Below are positions 32,605 to 40,871 of a stretch of DNA of 64,000 nucleotides, piece after piece. The notes beneath the pieces were generated by a model. It was given only the letters and a program-made list of their open reading frames with translations. It did not search any database and was not told the origin of the DNA. Each line of letters opens with the position of its first letter. Within the stretch, counting starts at the first letter, position 1. The DNA lies in contig NC_014640.1 in assembly GCF_000165835.1 (NCBI RefSeq), positions 3,410,001-3,474,000 on the forward strand, written 5' to 3'. Origin of the DNA: Achromobacter xylosoxidans A8. Its GTDB lineage: Bacteria; Pseudomonadota; Gammaproteobacteria; Burkholderiales; Burkholderiaceae_B. The translations under genes and the position numbers were made by a program.

Positions 32605-33117
32605 GTGACCCAAGCTCCCATCGAAGGCGGCTGCGATTGCGGCGCTGTGCGTTACCGCCTCGCCAGTCCGCCCATGTTCGTGCATTGCTGCCATTGCACC
32701 TTGTGCCAGCGCCATTCCGGCACCGCCTTCGCCATGAACGCGGTGATCGAATCCAACCGCGTGCGCAGCTTGCAGGGCGAGGTGTGCCGCCATCCCGCGG
32801 ACCGGACCGCCGATGACGGCGAGACTGTCGTGATCGTGCGTTGCGCAGCCTGCGCAGGATTGTTGTGGAGCCATCATCCGGGCTATGGCGAAACGGTGGC
32901 GCTGATATACGCCGGCACGCTGGACCGCGCCGCCGATTTTCCGCCTGGCGCGCATTGCTTTGTGCGTTCCAAGCATCCGTGGGTGGGCATCCCGGACAAT
33001 GTGCCGGCGGCCGACGAGTTCTATGACATGGACGCCTGCTGGCCCGAGGCAGCCAAGCAGCGCCTGGACGCCGCCTTGGCCGGCAGCCAGCGCAAGCCCT
33101 GGGTGCCCAAGGGCTGA
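32605..33117 (+). CDS. GFA-family zinc protein
   Basis: A 170-residue protein of the glutathione-dependent formaldehyde-activating (GFA/CENP-V) family. The zinc-binding cysteines are present: GGCDCGAV (Cys10, Cys12), HCCHCTLCQRHSGTAF (Cys28, Cys29, Cys31, Cys34) and VRCAACAG (Cys79, Cys82). It begins with GTG behind AAAGGAG, a strong site. The founding member was proposed to bind S-hydroxymethylglutathione; most homologues have no proven reaction. It has no operon partner here. Confidence 0.9.
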   Translation: MTQAPIEGGCDCGAVRYRLASPPMFVHCCHCTLCQRHSGTAFAMNAVIESNRVRSLQGEVCRHPADRTADDGETVVIVRCAACAGLLWSHHPGYGETVALIYAGTLDRAADFPPGAHCFVRSKHPWVGIPDNVPAADEFYDMDACWPEAAKQRLDAALAGSQRKPWVPKG

Positions 33118-33262
33118 ACACGCGCCGCGACTCAATTCCTTCTTCTCATCGTTGTAGCCGTCTGCGCATTGCGCAAGGCATTGCCCTGCCCGCGGTTCCC
33201 ACGCGGCCTAGGGATTTCCCCCGTTTTGGCCGGAAAAAGGCCTGTTTTGCACATTGCCCGTC

Positions 33263-33303
33263 CACCTGAAAGGTGAACGGAAGTTTGGATTCCTAGACTT
33301 CCG
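33263..33303 (+). promoter_or_regulatory. two palindromes upstream of tctBA
   Basis: CACCT-GAA-AGGTG (33263-33275) and CGGAAGT (33278-33284) / ACTTCCG (33297-33303, 12-base spacer) lie 70-110 bp upstream of the tctB start. They are candidate operator or leader elements for the tctBA operon. Confidence 0.45.
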
Positions 33304-33372
33304 CGTTCAATCAAAAGTCAGCTTTTGTTCAGAACGTAGTCAGGCAAAAGCACAACAACGGGAGGACTACAG

Positions 33373-33843
33373 ATGCAATCCAAACGCAGCGCCGCGCGGC
33401 GCGAGGCCTGGGCGGCCGGCACGATGATCGTGCTGGGCCTGGGCGCCATCGCGCAGGCATCCACCTACAACATCGGCAGCCTTGCGCGCATGGGGCCGGG
33501 CATGTTCCCCGCCATCCTGGGCGTGCTGCTGGTGCTGCTGGGCTTGATGATCGCGCGCATGGCCGCGGCTCCCGCGGCCGTGGAGGAAGAGGCCGAAGAC
33601 GAGCCGCCGCCAGACTGGCGCGGCTGGGGCTGCATCATCGGCGGACTCATGACCTTCATCCTGTTGGGCAAGTACGGCGGTCTGGTGCCCGCGACCTTTG
33701 CGCTGGTCTTCATTTCCGCAATGGGCGACCGTCAGCACACGCCGCGCAGCGCGGCCTTGCTGGCCACGGGCGTGACCGTGCTGGGCGTGGCCGTGTTCTC
33801 CTGGGCGCTGCAGTTGCAGTTCCCGCTGTTCCGCTGGGGCTGA
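33373..33843 (+). CDS. tctB: TctB, small subunit of a tripartite tricarboxylate transporter
   Basis: A 156-residue inner-membrane protein with four predicted spans (about residues 14-30, 42-62, 86-104 and 126-148) separated by an acidic loop (AAVEEEAEDEPPPDW). The MGPGMFPAILGVLLVLLGLMI segment is typical of TctB. TctB and TctA form the permease; a Bug-type receptor (TctC) supplies the solute. GGAGG lies eight bases before the ATG. tctA starts three bases after its stop. No tctC gene is adjacent. Confidence 0.92.
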   Translation: MQSKRSAARREAWAAGTMIVLGLGAIAQASTYNIGSLARMGPGMFPAILGVLLVLLGLMIARMAAAPAAVEEEAEDEPPPDWRGWGCIIGGLMTFILLGKYGGLVPATFALVFISAMGDRQHTPRSAALLATGVTVLGVAVFSWALQLQFPLFRWG

Positions 33844-33846
33844 TCG

Positions 33847-35373
33847 ATGGAAATCCTCAACAACCTGATGCACGGGTTCTCCGTCGCCTTCGCGCTGGAC
33901 AACCTGATGTGGGCCGCCTTCGGCGTGTTCATGGGCAACCTGATCGGCGTGCTGCCGGGCATGGGCGTGCTGGCCGCGATCTCCATCCTGCTGCCGCTTA
34001 CCTACACCATGACGCCGACGGCGGCGCTGGTGATGCTGTCGGGCATCTACTACGGTTCGCAGTATGGCGGCGGCATTACCTCCATCATGCTGAACCTGCC
34101 CGGCACCGCCTCGCACGCGGTGGCCTGCCTGGACGGCAATCCGCTGGCGCGCAACGGCAAGGCAGGCTCGGCGCTGTTCATGCTGATGTTCTCGTCGTTC
34201 TGCGGCGCGTCGGTGGGCATTCTGGCGATGATCCTGTTTTCGCCGATGCTGGTGGACGTGGCCTTCAAGTTCGGTCCCGCCGAGTACTTCTCCATGATGA
34301 TGCTGGGCCTGCTGGCTGGCGCGACCCTGGCCAAGGGGTCGGCGATCAAGGGCGTGGCGATGGTGGTGGTGGGACTGCTGCTGGGCGTGGTGGGCACCGA
34401 CGTCAACACGGGCACGATGCGCTTTCACTTCGGCATTCTTGAACTGTCCGATGGCCTGCAGATCGTGGCGCTGGCCATGGGCCTGTTCGGCGTGGCGGAC
34501 TTCCTGAAGAACATCAACCGCATCGGCGGCGACGCCAAGGTGACCACCGCCAAGATCAGCATGAAGTCGATGCGGCCCGAAGCCGGCGACATCAAGCAAT
34601 CGCGCGGCGCGCTGGTGCGCGGCACGGCCATCGGCGCGGCTTTCGGCATCCTGCCTGGCACCGGCCCCACCATCGCCTCGTTCATTTCGTATGCGACGGA
34701 AAAGAAGGTGGCGCGCGAGCCGCGCCGCTTCGGGCGCGGCGCCATCGAGGGCATCGCGGGGCCGGAAGCGGCGACCAGCGCATCGACGCAGACCAGCTTC
34801 ATTCCCACCATGAGCCTGGGCATCCCGGGCGACCCGGTGATGGCGCTGATGCTGGGCGCGCTGATCATCCACGGCATCCAGCCGGGACCGCAGATGATGG
34901 TGGAGCACGCCGACATGTTCTGGGGGCTGATCGCCAGTTTCTGGGTCGGCAACGTGCTGTTGCTGCTCTTGAACCTGCCATTGATCGGCATGTGGGTGCG
35001 GTTGTTGACGGTGCCATTCCGCTATCTGTTCCCGGCGGCGCTGTTCTTCGTCTGCGTCGGTGTCTACAGCACCAACAACAATCTGTTCGACGTGGCCATG
35101 GTGACCTTGTTCGGCGCGGCAGGCTATGCGCTGATCCGCCTGCGCTTCGAGCCCGCGCCGCTGTTGCTGGGTTTCGTGCTCGGCCCCATGGTGGAAGAGA
35201 ACTTCCGCCGCGCCCTGCTGCTGTCGCGCGGCGATCTGGCGATCTTCGTGACGCGGCCCATCAGCCTGGGTTTCGTGGCGGCCTGCGTGGGATTGATCGC
35301 TTTGCTGGTGATGTCGGCGGTGCGCCAACGCAAGGGCCGCGAGGCTTTGAAGCAGGCGCAGTCTTCGGTGTAG
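33847..35373 (+). CDS. tctA: TctA, large subunit of a tripartite tricarboxylate transporter
   Basis: A 508-residue inner-membrane protein with about 11-12 spans. The N-terminal region (DNLMWAAFGVFMGNLIGVLPGMGVLAAISILLPLTYTM) and the internally repeated ILPGTGPTIASFISYATEKK are the inverted-topology signature loops (LPGxG) of the TctA family. SQYGGGITSIMLNLPGTASHAVACLDG and GPEAATSASTQTSFIPTMSLGIPGDPVMALMLGA are strongly conserved. It uses the proton or sodium gradient to import carboxylates delivered by a Bug receptor. The Bug protein encoded at 11804 is a possible partner, but Bug receptors outnumber TctAB pairs in these bacteria. Two hairpins follow the gene. Confidence 0.95.
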   Translation: MEILNNLMHGFSVAFALDNLMWAAFGVFMGNLIGVLPGMGVLAAISILLPLTYTMTPTAALVMLSGIYYGSQYGGGITSIMLNLPGTASHAVACLDGNPLARNGKAGSALFMLMFSSFCGASVGILAMILFSPMLVDVAFKFGPAEYFSMMMLGLLAGATLAKGSAIKGVAMVVVGLLLGVVGTDVNTGTMRFHFGILELSDGLQIVALAMGLFGVADFLKNINRIGGDAKVTTAKISMKSMRPEAGDIKQSRGALVRGTAIGAAFGILPGTGPTIASFISYATEKKVAREPRRFGRGAIEGIAGPEAATSASTQTSFIPTMSLGIPGDPVMALMLGALIIHGIQPGPQMMVEHADMFWGLIASFWVGNVLLLLLNLPLIGMWVRLLTVPFRYLFPAALFFVCVGVYSTNNNLFDVAMVTLFGAAGYALIRLRFEPAPLLLGFVLGPMVEENFRRALLLSRGDLAIFVTRPISLGFVAACVGLIALLVMSAVRQRKGREALKQAQSSV

Positions 35374-35396
35374 CCGCGCGAGCCCGCACCTTACGT

Positions 35397-35451
35397 CGGC
35401 CGGCCTCGCGGGGCCGGCCGTTCACGGGCGCTGGAGCCTGTGTAAGGCTCC
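35397..35451. terminator. two hairpins between convergent tctA and SelW-like genes
   Basis: CGGCCGGCC (35397-35405) pairs with GGCCGGCCG (35412-35420) around six bases, and GGAGCC (35433-35438) pairs with GGCTCC (35446-35451) around seven. Their position between convergent stops suggests bidirectional termination. Neither has a U-tract. Confidence 0.6.
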
Positions 35452-35467
35452 GCTGGATCAGAACAGG

Positions 35468-35788
35468 CTAGGCGTCAGGCGTGGCCAGCGGCCCGGCAGT
35501 GTGGCCGTCGATATGGCCCAGTGTGCGTCCAGGATCAAGACGGTCGCGCACGCGCTGCTTCAGCTCTTTGGCCGAGGGAAATCCGCCATCGCTCTTGCGG
35601 TCCCAGATCAGGTCGCCGTTGTAGGTGACCTGGAAAATCCCGCCGGTGCCGGGCTGCAGCACGACCTCGCCCAGGTCGGTGGAGAACGTCGACAGGAGTT
35701 CCTGAGCCATCCAGCCGGCGCGCAGCAGCCACTGGCACTGCGTGCAGTAATGGATGACGATGCGGGGTCGGAGGGCGGGTGCATTCAT
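35468..35788 (-). CDS. SelT/SelW/SelH (Rdx) family protein
   Basis: A 106-residue thioredoxin-like protein. IVIHYCTQCQWLLRAGWMAQELLSTF carries the CxxC redox motif (Cys15, Cys18) of the Rdx family in its cysteine-only bacterial form, where eukaryotic SelW has selenocysteine at the second position. LQPGTGGIFQVTYNGDLIWDRKSDGGFPSAKELKQRVRD is the conserved remainder. It is a small cytosolic redox protein of uncertain partner. It is divergent from the efflux pump gene at 35862 and convergent with tctA. Confidence 0.9.
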   Translation of the reverse strand: MNAPALRPRIVIHYCTQCQWLLRAGWMAQELLSTFSTDLGEVVLQPGTGGIFQVTYNGDLIWDRKSDGGFPSAKELKQRVRDRLDPGRTLGHIDGHTAGPLATPDA

Positions 35789-35861
35789 AGGAAGAAGATT
35801 CTACGCCGGTTCATGGATAATATCGGGTTTTCCCGGGTTCGCTACGGACCCCGAGCCTGCC

Positions 35862-37061
35862 ATGAAGTCTGCATTATCCCCTCGCGGCCAACGCTGGCTG
35901 ATCGGTCTCTTGATGGGACTGGTCACGCTCACGCCGATGGGCATCGATATCTATCTGCCCTCCCTGCCCACCATGGCGCAGGACTATGGCCAGCCCGTCA
36001 CCGCGCTGCAAGCCAGCATCACTTTGTTCATCTTCGCCGTGGGCGTGGGCCAGATCCTGATCGGCCCGCTGGCCGACCGATATGGCCGCCGGCCCGTGGC
36101 GCTGGGCGGTGCGCTGGCCTATCTGCTGGGCTCGGCGCTGGGCGCCTCGGCCAGTTCGCTGGAGGTGTTCTACGTCGCGCGCGTGATCCAGGGGCTGGGC
36201 GCCTGCTCGGCCTCGCTGGTGGCCTTCGCGGCGGTGCGCGACTGCTTCAGCCCCGCGGTGGGCGCACGCGTCTACAGCTATCTCAATGGCGCGCTGTGCA
36301 CCGTGCCCGCGCTGGCGCCCATGGTGGGCGGCGCATTGGCCGTCCACGCGGGTTGGCGCAGCACCTTTGTCTTCATGGTGCTGTTCGCGTTGACGCTGGC
36401 GGGTTTTCTGGCGATCCGTTTCGAGGAGACGCGGGCCAAGCCCGCCAAGCCGCAAGGCGCGCTCTACAGCCTGCGCCGCTATGCGCCGATCGCGGCCAGC
36501 GGCCGTTTTCTGTATTTCGCGGCGTTCGGCATGGCCGGCATGGCGATGATCCTGGTGTTCGTCTCCGCTGCGCCGGTGGTGCTGGTGCAGCAGCTGGGTT
36601 ATTCCGAGCTGGGTTTTTCCGCCTGGTTCGGCGGCAACGCGGCGATCAACATTGGGGCCTTCTTCCTCGCGCCCGCCTTCATCTCGCGTTTTGGCCGCCA
36701 TACCATGGTGCGCGTGGGTATGGCCGCTCTGCTTGCGGCGGCGGCCATGCATCTGGCCGCGTGGCTGTGGCTGCCCTTGTCGGCCTGGGTCTTCATGCTG
36801 CCGGTGGCCGTGCTGACCGTGGGCTTTTCATTGGCGCTGGGTTCGGGCCTTAGCCTGGCGCTGGAGCCGTTCGCCGAGCGCGCCGGCACCGCGGCCGCGG
36901 TGTATGGCCTTTTCCAGATGAGCGGATCGGCCGTCATCGCCACCGTCCTGCTGGATAGCGGCATGTCGCCGCAATTGGCCATGGCGCTGATCGGCGCCGT
37001 CATCGTCGGGCCGCTGTTGTGCCTGTCGCCCGGCATGGCGCGGCGCTTGGCCGCGGGCTGA
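35862..37061 (+). CDS. Bcr/CflA-family multidrug efflux pump
   Basis: A 399-residue MFS drug:proton antiporter with 12 predicted spans. DIYLPSLPTMAQDYG in the first loop, GPLADRYGRRPVALGG (motif A) between TM2 and TM3, and RVIQGLGACSASLVAFAAVRDCF in TM4 with the following loop are diagnostic of the Bcr/CflA group, which exports bicyclomycin, chloramphenicol, sulfonamides or cysteine in different species. The start at 35862 (MKSALSPRGQ) precedes TM1 directly; upstream in-frame codons would add a non-membrane extension. The next gene lies 69 bp downstream with its own ribosome site. Confidence 0.9.
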   Translation: MKSALSPRGQRWLIGLLMGLVTLTPMGIDIYLPSLPTMAQDYGQPVTALQASITLFIFAVGVGQILIGPLADRYGRRPVALGGALAYLLGSALGASASSLEVFYVARVIQGLGACSASLVAFAAVRDCFSPAVGARVYSYLNGALCTVPALAPMVGGALAVHAGWRSTFVFMVLFALTLAGFLAIRFEETRAKPAKPQGALYSLRRYAPIAASGRFLYFAAFGMAGMAMILVFVSAAPVVLVQQLGYSELGFSAWFGGNAAINIGAFFLAPAFISRFGRHTMVRVGMAALLAAAAMHLAAWLWLPLSAWVFMLPVAVLTVGFSLALGSGLSLALEPFAERAGTAAAVYGLFQMSGSAVIATVLLDSGMSPQLAMALIGAVIVGPLLCLSPGMARRLAAG

Positions 37062-37130
37062 GGGCCCAGCCCCGCTCCGCCAGGCGCCATATCCCTCTAC
37101 TATCCAGGAATAGCCCATCCTGGAGACGAC

Positions 37131-37925
37131 ATGAATATCGAAGAAGCGGCGCAAGAGCCGGTCCTGGCGCGCCATGCCGAAGGCGGCGTGGTGACGCTGC
37201 GGCTGAACCGCCCCGGCCAGTTCAATGCGCTGTCCGAAAGCCTGCTGGCTGCGCTGCAGGCCGAACTTGACGCCCTGTCGCGCGATGCGAGCGTGCGCTG
37301 CGTGGTGCTGGAATCCAGCGGCCGCGCGTTCTGTGCAGGCCATGACCTGCGCGAAATGCGTAGCCAGCCCTCGCTGGATTACTACCGCGACCTCTTCAGG
37401 AAATGCAGCGCCGTGATGCAAGGCCTGCAGGCCCTGCCCGTGCCGGTGATCGCCAAGGTGCATGGCATTGCCACGGCCGCCGGCTGCCAATTGGTGGCCA
37501 GCTGCGACCTGGCCGTGGCTGCGGACACGGCGAAGTTCGCGGTATCCGGCATCAACGTCGGCCTGTTCTGCTCCACGCCCGCGGTCGCCTTGAGCCGCAA
37601 CGTGTCCGCCAAGCGCGCCTTCGAAATGCTGGTGACGGCGCGCTTCATCGACGCCGGCCAGGCCAGGGACTGGGGCCTGGTCAATGACGCGGTGCCCGAG
37701 GCGCAGCTGGACCAGCGCGTGCGCGCGCTGGTGGACGACATCCTTGCCAAGAGCCCCGCCGCAATCCGCTACGGCAAGCGCATGTTCTACCAACAGCGGC
37801 AGATGGCGCTGGCGGACGCCTATGACTACGCCGGCGACGTGATGGCGCGCAACATGATGGAAGCCGACGCCTGCGAAGGCATAGACGCCTTCCTGCAGAA
37901 GCGCCAGCCGCGCTGGCAGTCCTAG
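37131..37925 (+). CDS. crotonase-fold protein lacking both hydratase glutamates
   Basis: A 264-residue member of the enoyl-CoA hydratase/isomerase superfamily. The CoA-binding and oxyanion-hole segments are present (GRAFCAGHDLREM; KVHGIATAAGCQLVASCDLAVAAD). The two catalytic glutamates of hydratases (E-L after G-G-C, and P-E-I) are replaced by Gln120 and Gly140 (SGINVGLFC), so a standard enoyl-CoA hydration is unlikely. This pattern resembles the ECHDC3 branch, whose reaction is not firmly known. The ATG follows TGGAGA. Confidence 0.88.
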   Translation: MNIEEAAQEPVLARHAEGGVVTLRLNRPGQFNALSESLLAALQAELDALSRDASVRCVVLESSGRAFCAGHDLREMRSQPSLDYYRDLFRKCSAVMQGLQALPVPVIAKVHGIATAAGCQLVASCDLAVAADTAKFAVSGINVGLFCSTPAVALSRNVSAKRAFEMLVTARFIDAGQARDWGLVNDAVPEAQLDQRVRALVDDILAKSPAAIRYGKRMFYQQRQMALADAYDYAGDVMARNMMEADACEGIDAFLQKRQPRWQS

Positions 37926-37934
37926 CGCTGTCGG

Positions 37935-37958
37935 GCGGGGCCGTGCGCGCGGCCCCGC
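37935..37958. terminator. hairpin between convergent crotonase and chrA genes
   Basis: GCGGGGCCG (37935-37943) pairs perfectly with CGGCCCCGC (37950-37958) around a six-base loop. It lies in the 32-bp gap between two convergent stops and touches the chrA stop codon, so it may stop transcription from both sides. Confidence 0.65.
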
Positions 37959-39208
37959 TACGCCAGCGCCCAGCCGCCGGCAGCGGCCGCCAGCACCACC
38001 CACACGGGCGACCAACGCGCGTAGACCAGCAGGCCGAACAGCAGCAAGGCCAGGCCAAAGTCGGCGCGGTCGCGGATGGCGCTGGTCCAGACCGGGTCGT
38101 AGAGGGCCGACAGCAATATGCCGACGACGCTGGCGTTCACGCCCGCGATCAGATTGCGCACGCCTGGACGCCGCCGCAGGCTTTCCCAGAACGGCAGCGC
38201 GGCGGCCACCAGCAAGGCGCCCGGCAGGAAGATGGCGACCAGCAGCATCAGGCCGCCAGCCCAGCCCGACAAGGGGCCGGACGACATTGCGCCCAGAAAG
38301 GCGGCGAAGGCGAACAGCGGCCCCGGCATGGCCTGCGCCGCGCCATAGCCCGCCAGGAAATCGGCGTTGGACACCATGCCGCCCGCCACCGCCGCGGAAT
38401 CCAGCAAGGGCAGCACCACGTGGCCGCCGCCGAACACCAGGGCGCCCGCGCGGTAGAAACCGGATAGCTGCTGCGCCAGCGGCATACCGCTGATCGCGGC
38501 CCAGGCTGGCAAGCCCGCCAGCAGCAGCACGAACAGCGCCAAGGCCGTGTACCCGGCACGGCGCGACACCTTCAGCGGCTGCACCGCCAACGCCGGACGC
38601 GGCGGCACCTGCAGCGCGGCCATGCCGGCGATGGCGCCCAGCAAAATCGCGCTCAATTGCCCCAGCGTGGTCGGCATCAGGATGGTGATCAGCGCCGCCG
38701 CCACCGCCAGTCCGGCCCGCTCGCGGTCAGGACAGAGCGAGCGCCCCATGCCCCAGACCGCCTGCGCGATGATAGCCACCGCCGCGACCTTCAGGCCATG
38801 GATGGCGCCCGAGGCGGACAGCCAGCCGAACTGCGCCAGCCCCAGCGCGAAGAGGATCAGGGCGACGGCGGTGGGCAGTGTGAACGCCAGCCAGGCGGCC
38901 GCCATGCCGGCCCAGCCGGCGCGTTTCAAGCCTATCGCCATGCCGACCTGGCTGCTGGCCGGCCCCGGCAGGAACTGGCACAGGGCCACCAGGTCGGAAT
39001 ACGCGTAATCGTCCAGCCAGCGCCGGCGCTCCACGAATTCGCTGCGGAAATACGCCAGGTGCGCGACCGGCCCGCCGAAGGACGTCAGCCCCAGGCGCAG
39101 GAAAACCAGGAAGACTTCCAGACAGGAGCCCTGGCCAGACTGTTCGCGCGTGGGGGTGGCGGGCTTGCTGGCGACGTGTTCGTCTTGGTGGGGTGGCAGC
39201 GGCGGCAT
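37958..39208 (-). CDS. chrA: ChrA chromate transporter
   Basis: A 416-residue long-chain CHR protein made of two homologous halves with about 12 spans. The N-half motif FLRLGLTSFGGPVAHLAYFRSEFVERRRWLDDYAYSDLVALCQFLPGPASSQVGMAIG contains the FGGP and PGP signatures; the C-half repeats them as FRAGALVFGGGHVVLPLLDSAAV and GAAQAMPGPLFAFAAFLGA. ChrA exports chromate driven by the proton gradient. No chrB regulator gene adjoins. The soluble N-terminal 30 residues are Pro/Thr-rich. Confidence 0.93.
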   Translation of the reverse strand: MPPLPPHQDEHVASKPATPTREQSGQGSCLEVFLVFLRLGLTSFGGPVAHLAYFRSEFVERRRWLDDYAYSDLVALCQFLPGPASSQVGMAIGLKRAGWAGMAAAWLAFTLPTAVALILFALGLAQFGWLSASGAIHGLKVAAVAIIAQAVWGMGRSLCPDRERAGLAVAAALITILMPTTLGQLSAILLGAIAGMAALQVPPRPALAVQPLKVSRRAGYTALALFVLLLAGLPAWAAISGMPLAQQLSGFYRAGALVFGGGHVVLPLLDSAAVAGGMVSNADFLAGYGAAQAMPGPLFAFAAFLGAMSSGPLSGWAGGLMLLVAIFLPGALLVAAALPFWESLRRRPGVRNLIAGVNASVVGILLSALYDPVWTSAIRDRADFGLALLLFGLLVYARWSPVWVVLAAAAGGWALA

Positions 39209-39440
39209 GGGATTCGGGCTTCATCGGCAGGCGGGGCATGAGGGTCCGGCCCCCGCCCCATGCTTATAGCCGGGCGGCGTGACGGATTCAACCGCCTGAA
39301 CGGCCCGGGCCATATGGCCGGTTTACCTCGCCGCCCGGCCGCGCTTCAAACAACTTTACAAATACCGTACAAATATCGGCGGACTGCCCCTGGCGCGGCC
39401 CTATAGCATCCCAGGTCGCCATTTCCGGTTCAAATCCCCA

Positions 39441-40739
39441 ATGCTCAAGTTCGCGATTCGCATCTTCGTGGTCGCCGCTATCGGTTACATCGCGGGATCG
39501 CAGCTGGTGCAGCGCAGCCTCGAGTATCTGCTGGACCCGCTGAGCGCGGACCTCTCATACCAATCGGTCCGGGGGCAGATACACGCCTTGCGCAAGGAAC
39601 TGGATGGCCTGGCGCAAGGCGCGCGGGCGGATTACCTGCGCGACGAGATACAGCCGCACTACGGCCTGGGACTGAAGCTGCTCACGGACGCGCAAGCCCA
39701 GCCCACGCCAGCGGAACGGCAGCAGCTCGCCAGCGCCGGCTTCATCATGCGCGACGAGTACAACGTCTACGTCGCTCCCCTGCCGGGCGAACCCCGTCAG
39801 TGGCTGGAGTTGAGCCTGCCACGCGCGCCGCAAGCCGTTGAAAGATGGATCACGATAGCCGCCTGGGCCGCGCTCAGCCTGATCGTGGGCATCATCCTGC
39901 TGCTGCTCTGGGCCCTGCCTTTGTGGCGCGACCTGGACCGGCTGCGCAACGCCACGCTGCGCATGGGCCAGGGTGAACTCGGCGCGCGGGTGCGGCTGTC
40001 GCGCCTGGCGGGCATGCGGCACGTGGGCGAAAGCTTCAACCAAATGGCCGAACGCATTTCGGCGCTGATCGAAAACCAGCGCAGCCTGACCAATGCCGTC
40101 TCGCACGAATTGCGCACGCCGCTGGCGCGCCTGTCCTTCGAGGTCGCGCTGCTGGGCCACGACCAGCACCTGCCCCGGCGGCACCAGATATTGCGCGACA
40201 TGCAGGCCGACATCTGCGAACTGGAAACGCTGGTGGCCGAACTGCTGGTCTACGCGCGCCTGGAGCGCCCCGCCGACGACACCGTCAGGCTGGAAACGGT
40301 GGACACCTGCGACTGGCTGGGCGAAGCCCTGGCCCAGGTCGCGCACCAGGCCGAGGCGCGCGCCATCCAGTGCCATGTGCACCGCGACTACCCGCCGCGC
40401 GTGCGGCTGCATCCGCGCTACATGAGCCGGGCCTTGCTGAATCTGGTGCAGAACGCGGTGCGCTACGCCAGCCGGCATGTGGAGATCAGGCTCAGCCAGT
40501 GCCCTGCGGGCGGCTTCGAGCTGATCGTGGACGACGACGGCGGCGGCATCGCCCCGGCCGACCGCGCGCGCGTGTTCGAACCCTTCATCCGGCTGGACGA
40601 AAGCCGCGACCGCGGCACTGGCGGCGCGGGCTTGGGCCTGGCCATCGTCTGGCGCGTGGCCGCGAACCACGGCGGCGGCATCGAGATACACGACAGCCCC
40701 CTGGGCGGCGCCCGCTTCGTGCTGCGCTGGCCGGCCTGA
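39441..40739 (+). CDS. sensor histidine kinase, RstB-like, no adjacent response regulator
   Basis: A 432-residue kinase. TM1 (residues about 5-21), a periplasmic sensor of about 110 residues, TM2 (about 136-162), a HAMP linker (LWRDLDRLRNATLRMGQGELGARV), the phosphoacceptor His222 in NAVSHELRTPLARLSFE, and an HATPase domain (NLVQNAVRYA; VDDDGGGIAPADRARVFEPF; GAGLGLAIVWRVA) follow in order. The architecture and periplasmic length match RstB-type kinases. No response regulator is encoded within 2 kb on either side, so its partner lies elsewhere. No ribosome site is obvious at the ATG at 39441. Confidence 0.9.
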   Translation: MLKFAIRIFVVAAIGYIAGSQLVQRSLEYLLDPLSADLSYQSVRGQIHALRKELDGLAQGARADYLRDEIQPHYGLGLKLLTDAQAQPTPAERQQLASAGFIMRDEYNVYVAPLPGEPRQWLELSLPRAPQAVERWITIAAWAALSLIVGIILLLLWALPLWRDLDRLRNATLRMGQGELGARVRLSRLAGMRHVGESFNQMAERISALIENQRSLTNAVSHELRTPLARLSFEVALLGHDQHLPRRHQILRDMQADICELETLVAELLVYARLERPADDTVRLETVDTCDWLGEALAQVAHQAEARAIQCHVHRDYPPRVRLHPRYMSRALLNLVQNAVRYASRHVEIRLSQCPAGGFELIVDDDGGGIAPADRARVFEPFIRLDESRDRGTGGAGLGLAIVWRVAANHGGGIEIHDSPLGGARFVLRWPA

Positions 40740-40762
40740 GCGTTGCCGCTGCGCAGCCGCGC

Positions 40763-40799
40763 TCATGGCACAGATGAAAACTCCATTTATGGCACTTCT
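40763..40799 (+). promoter_or_regulatory. MocR-type direct-repeat operator before the CMD-family gene
   Basis: ATGGCA occurs at 40765-40770 and 40789-40794, 24 bp apart, within a 37-bp block. That block matches a second block at 42775-42811 in 30 of 37 positions with identical spacing (TCATGGCA ... AAAA ... TTTATGGC-CTTCT). GabR, a MocR protein, binds direct repeats, so this is the likely site of the MocR protein encoded at 41348-42778. Confidence 0.75.
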
Positions 40800-40871
40800 G
40801 CCCTGGGCCAAGCTGCGTCATCCTGTCGGCACGAGATTCCGCTCGGCTACACGCATCGAAAAGGCAGCAAC

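Noticed and set aside
33225..33255. Possible sigma-54 promoter (AGGCCTGTTTTGCA) upstream of tctB
   Set aside because: The GG and GC elements are two bases closer than the strict -24/-12 spacing requires.
33367..35328. 653-codon open frame antisense to tctBA
   Set aside because: It mirrors the tctB and tctA genes codon by codon, has a His/Gln/Ala-rich low-complexity translation typical of antisense frames in high-GC DNA, and lacks a ribosome site.
39421..39445. GGTTCAAATCC, resembling a tRNA T-loop
   Set aside because: The flanking bases do not form a T-stem, and no acceptor or anticodon stems are found at the right distances.
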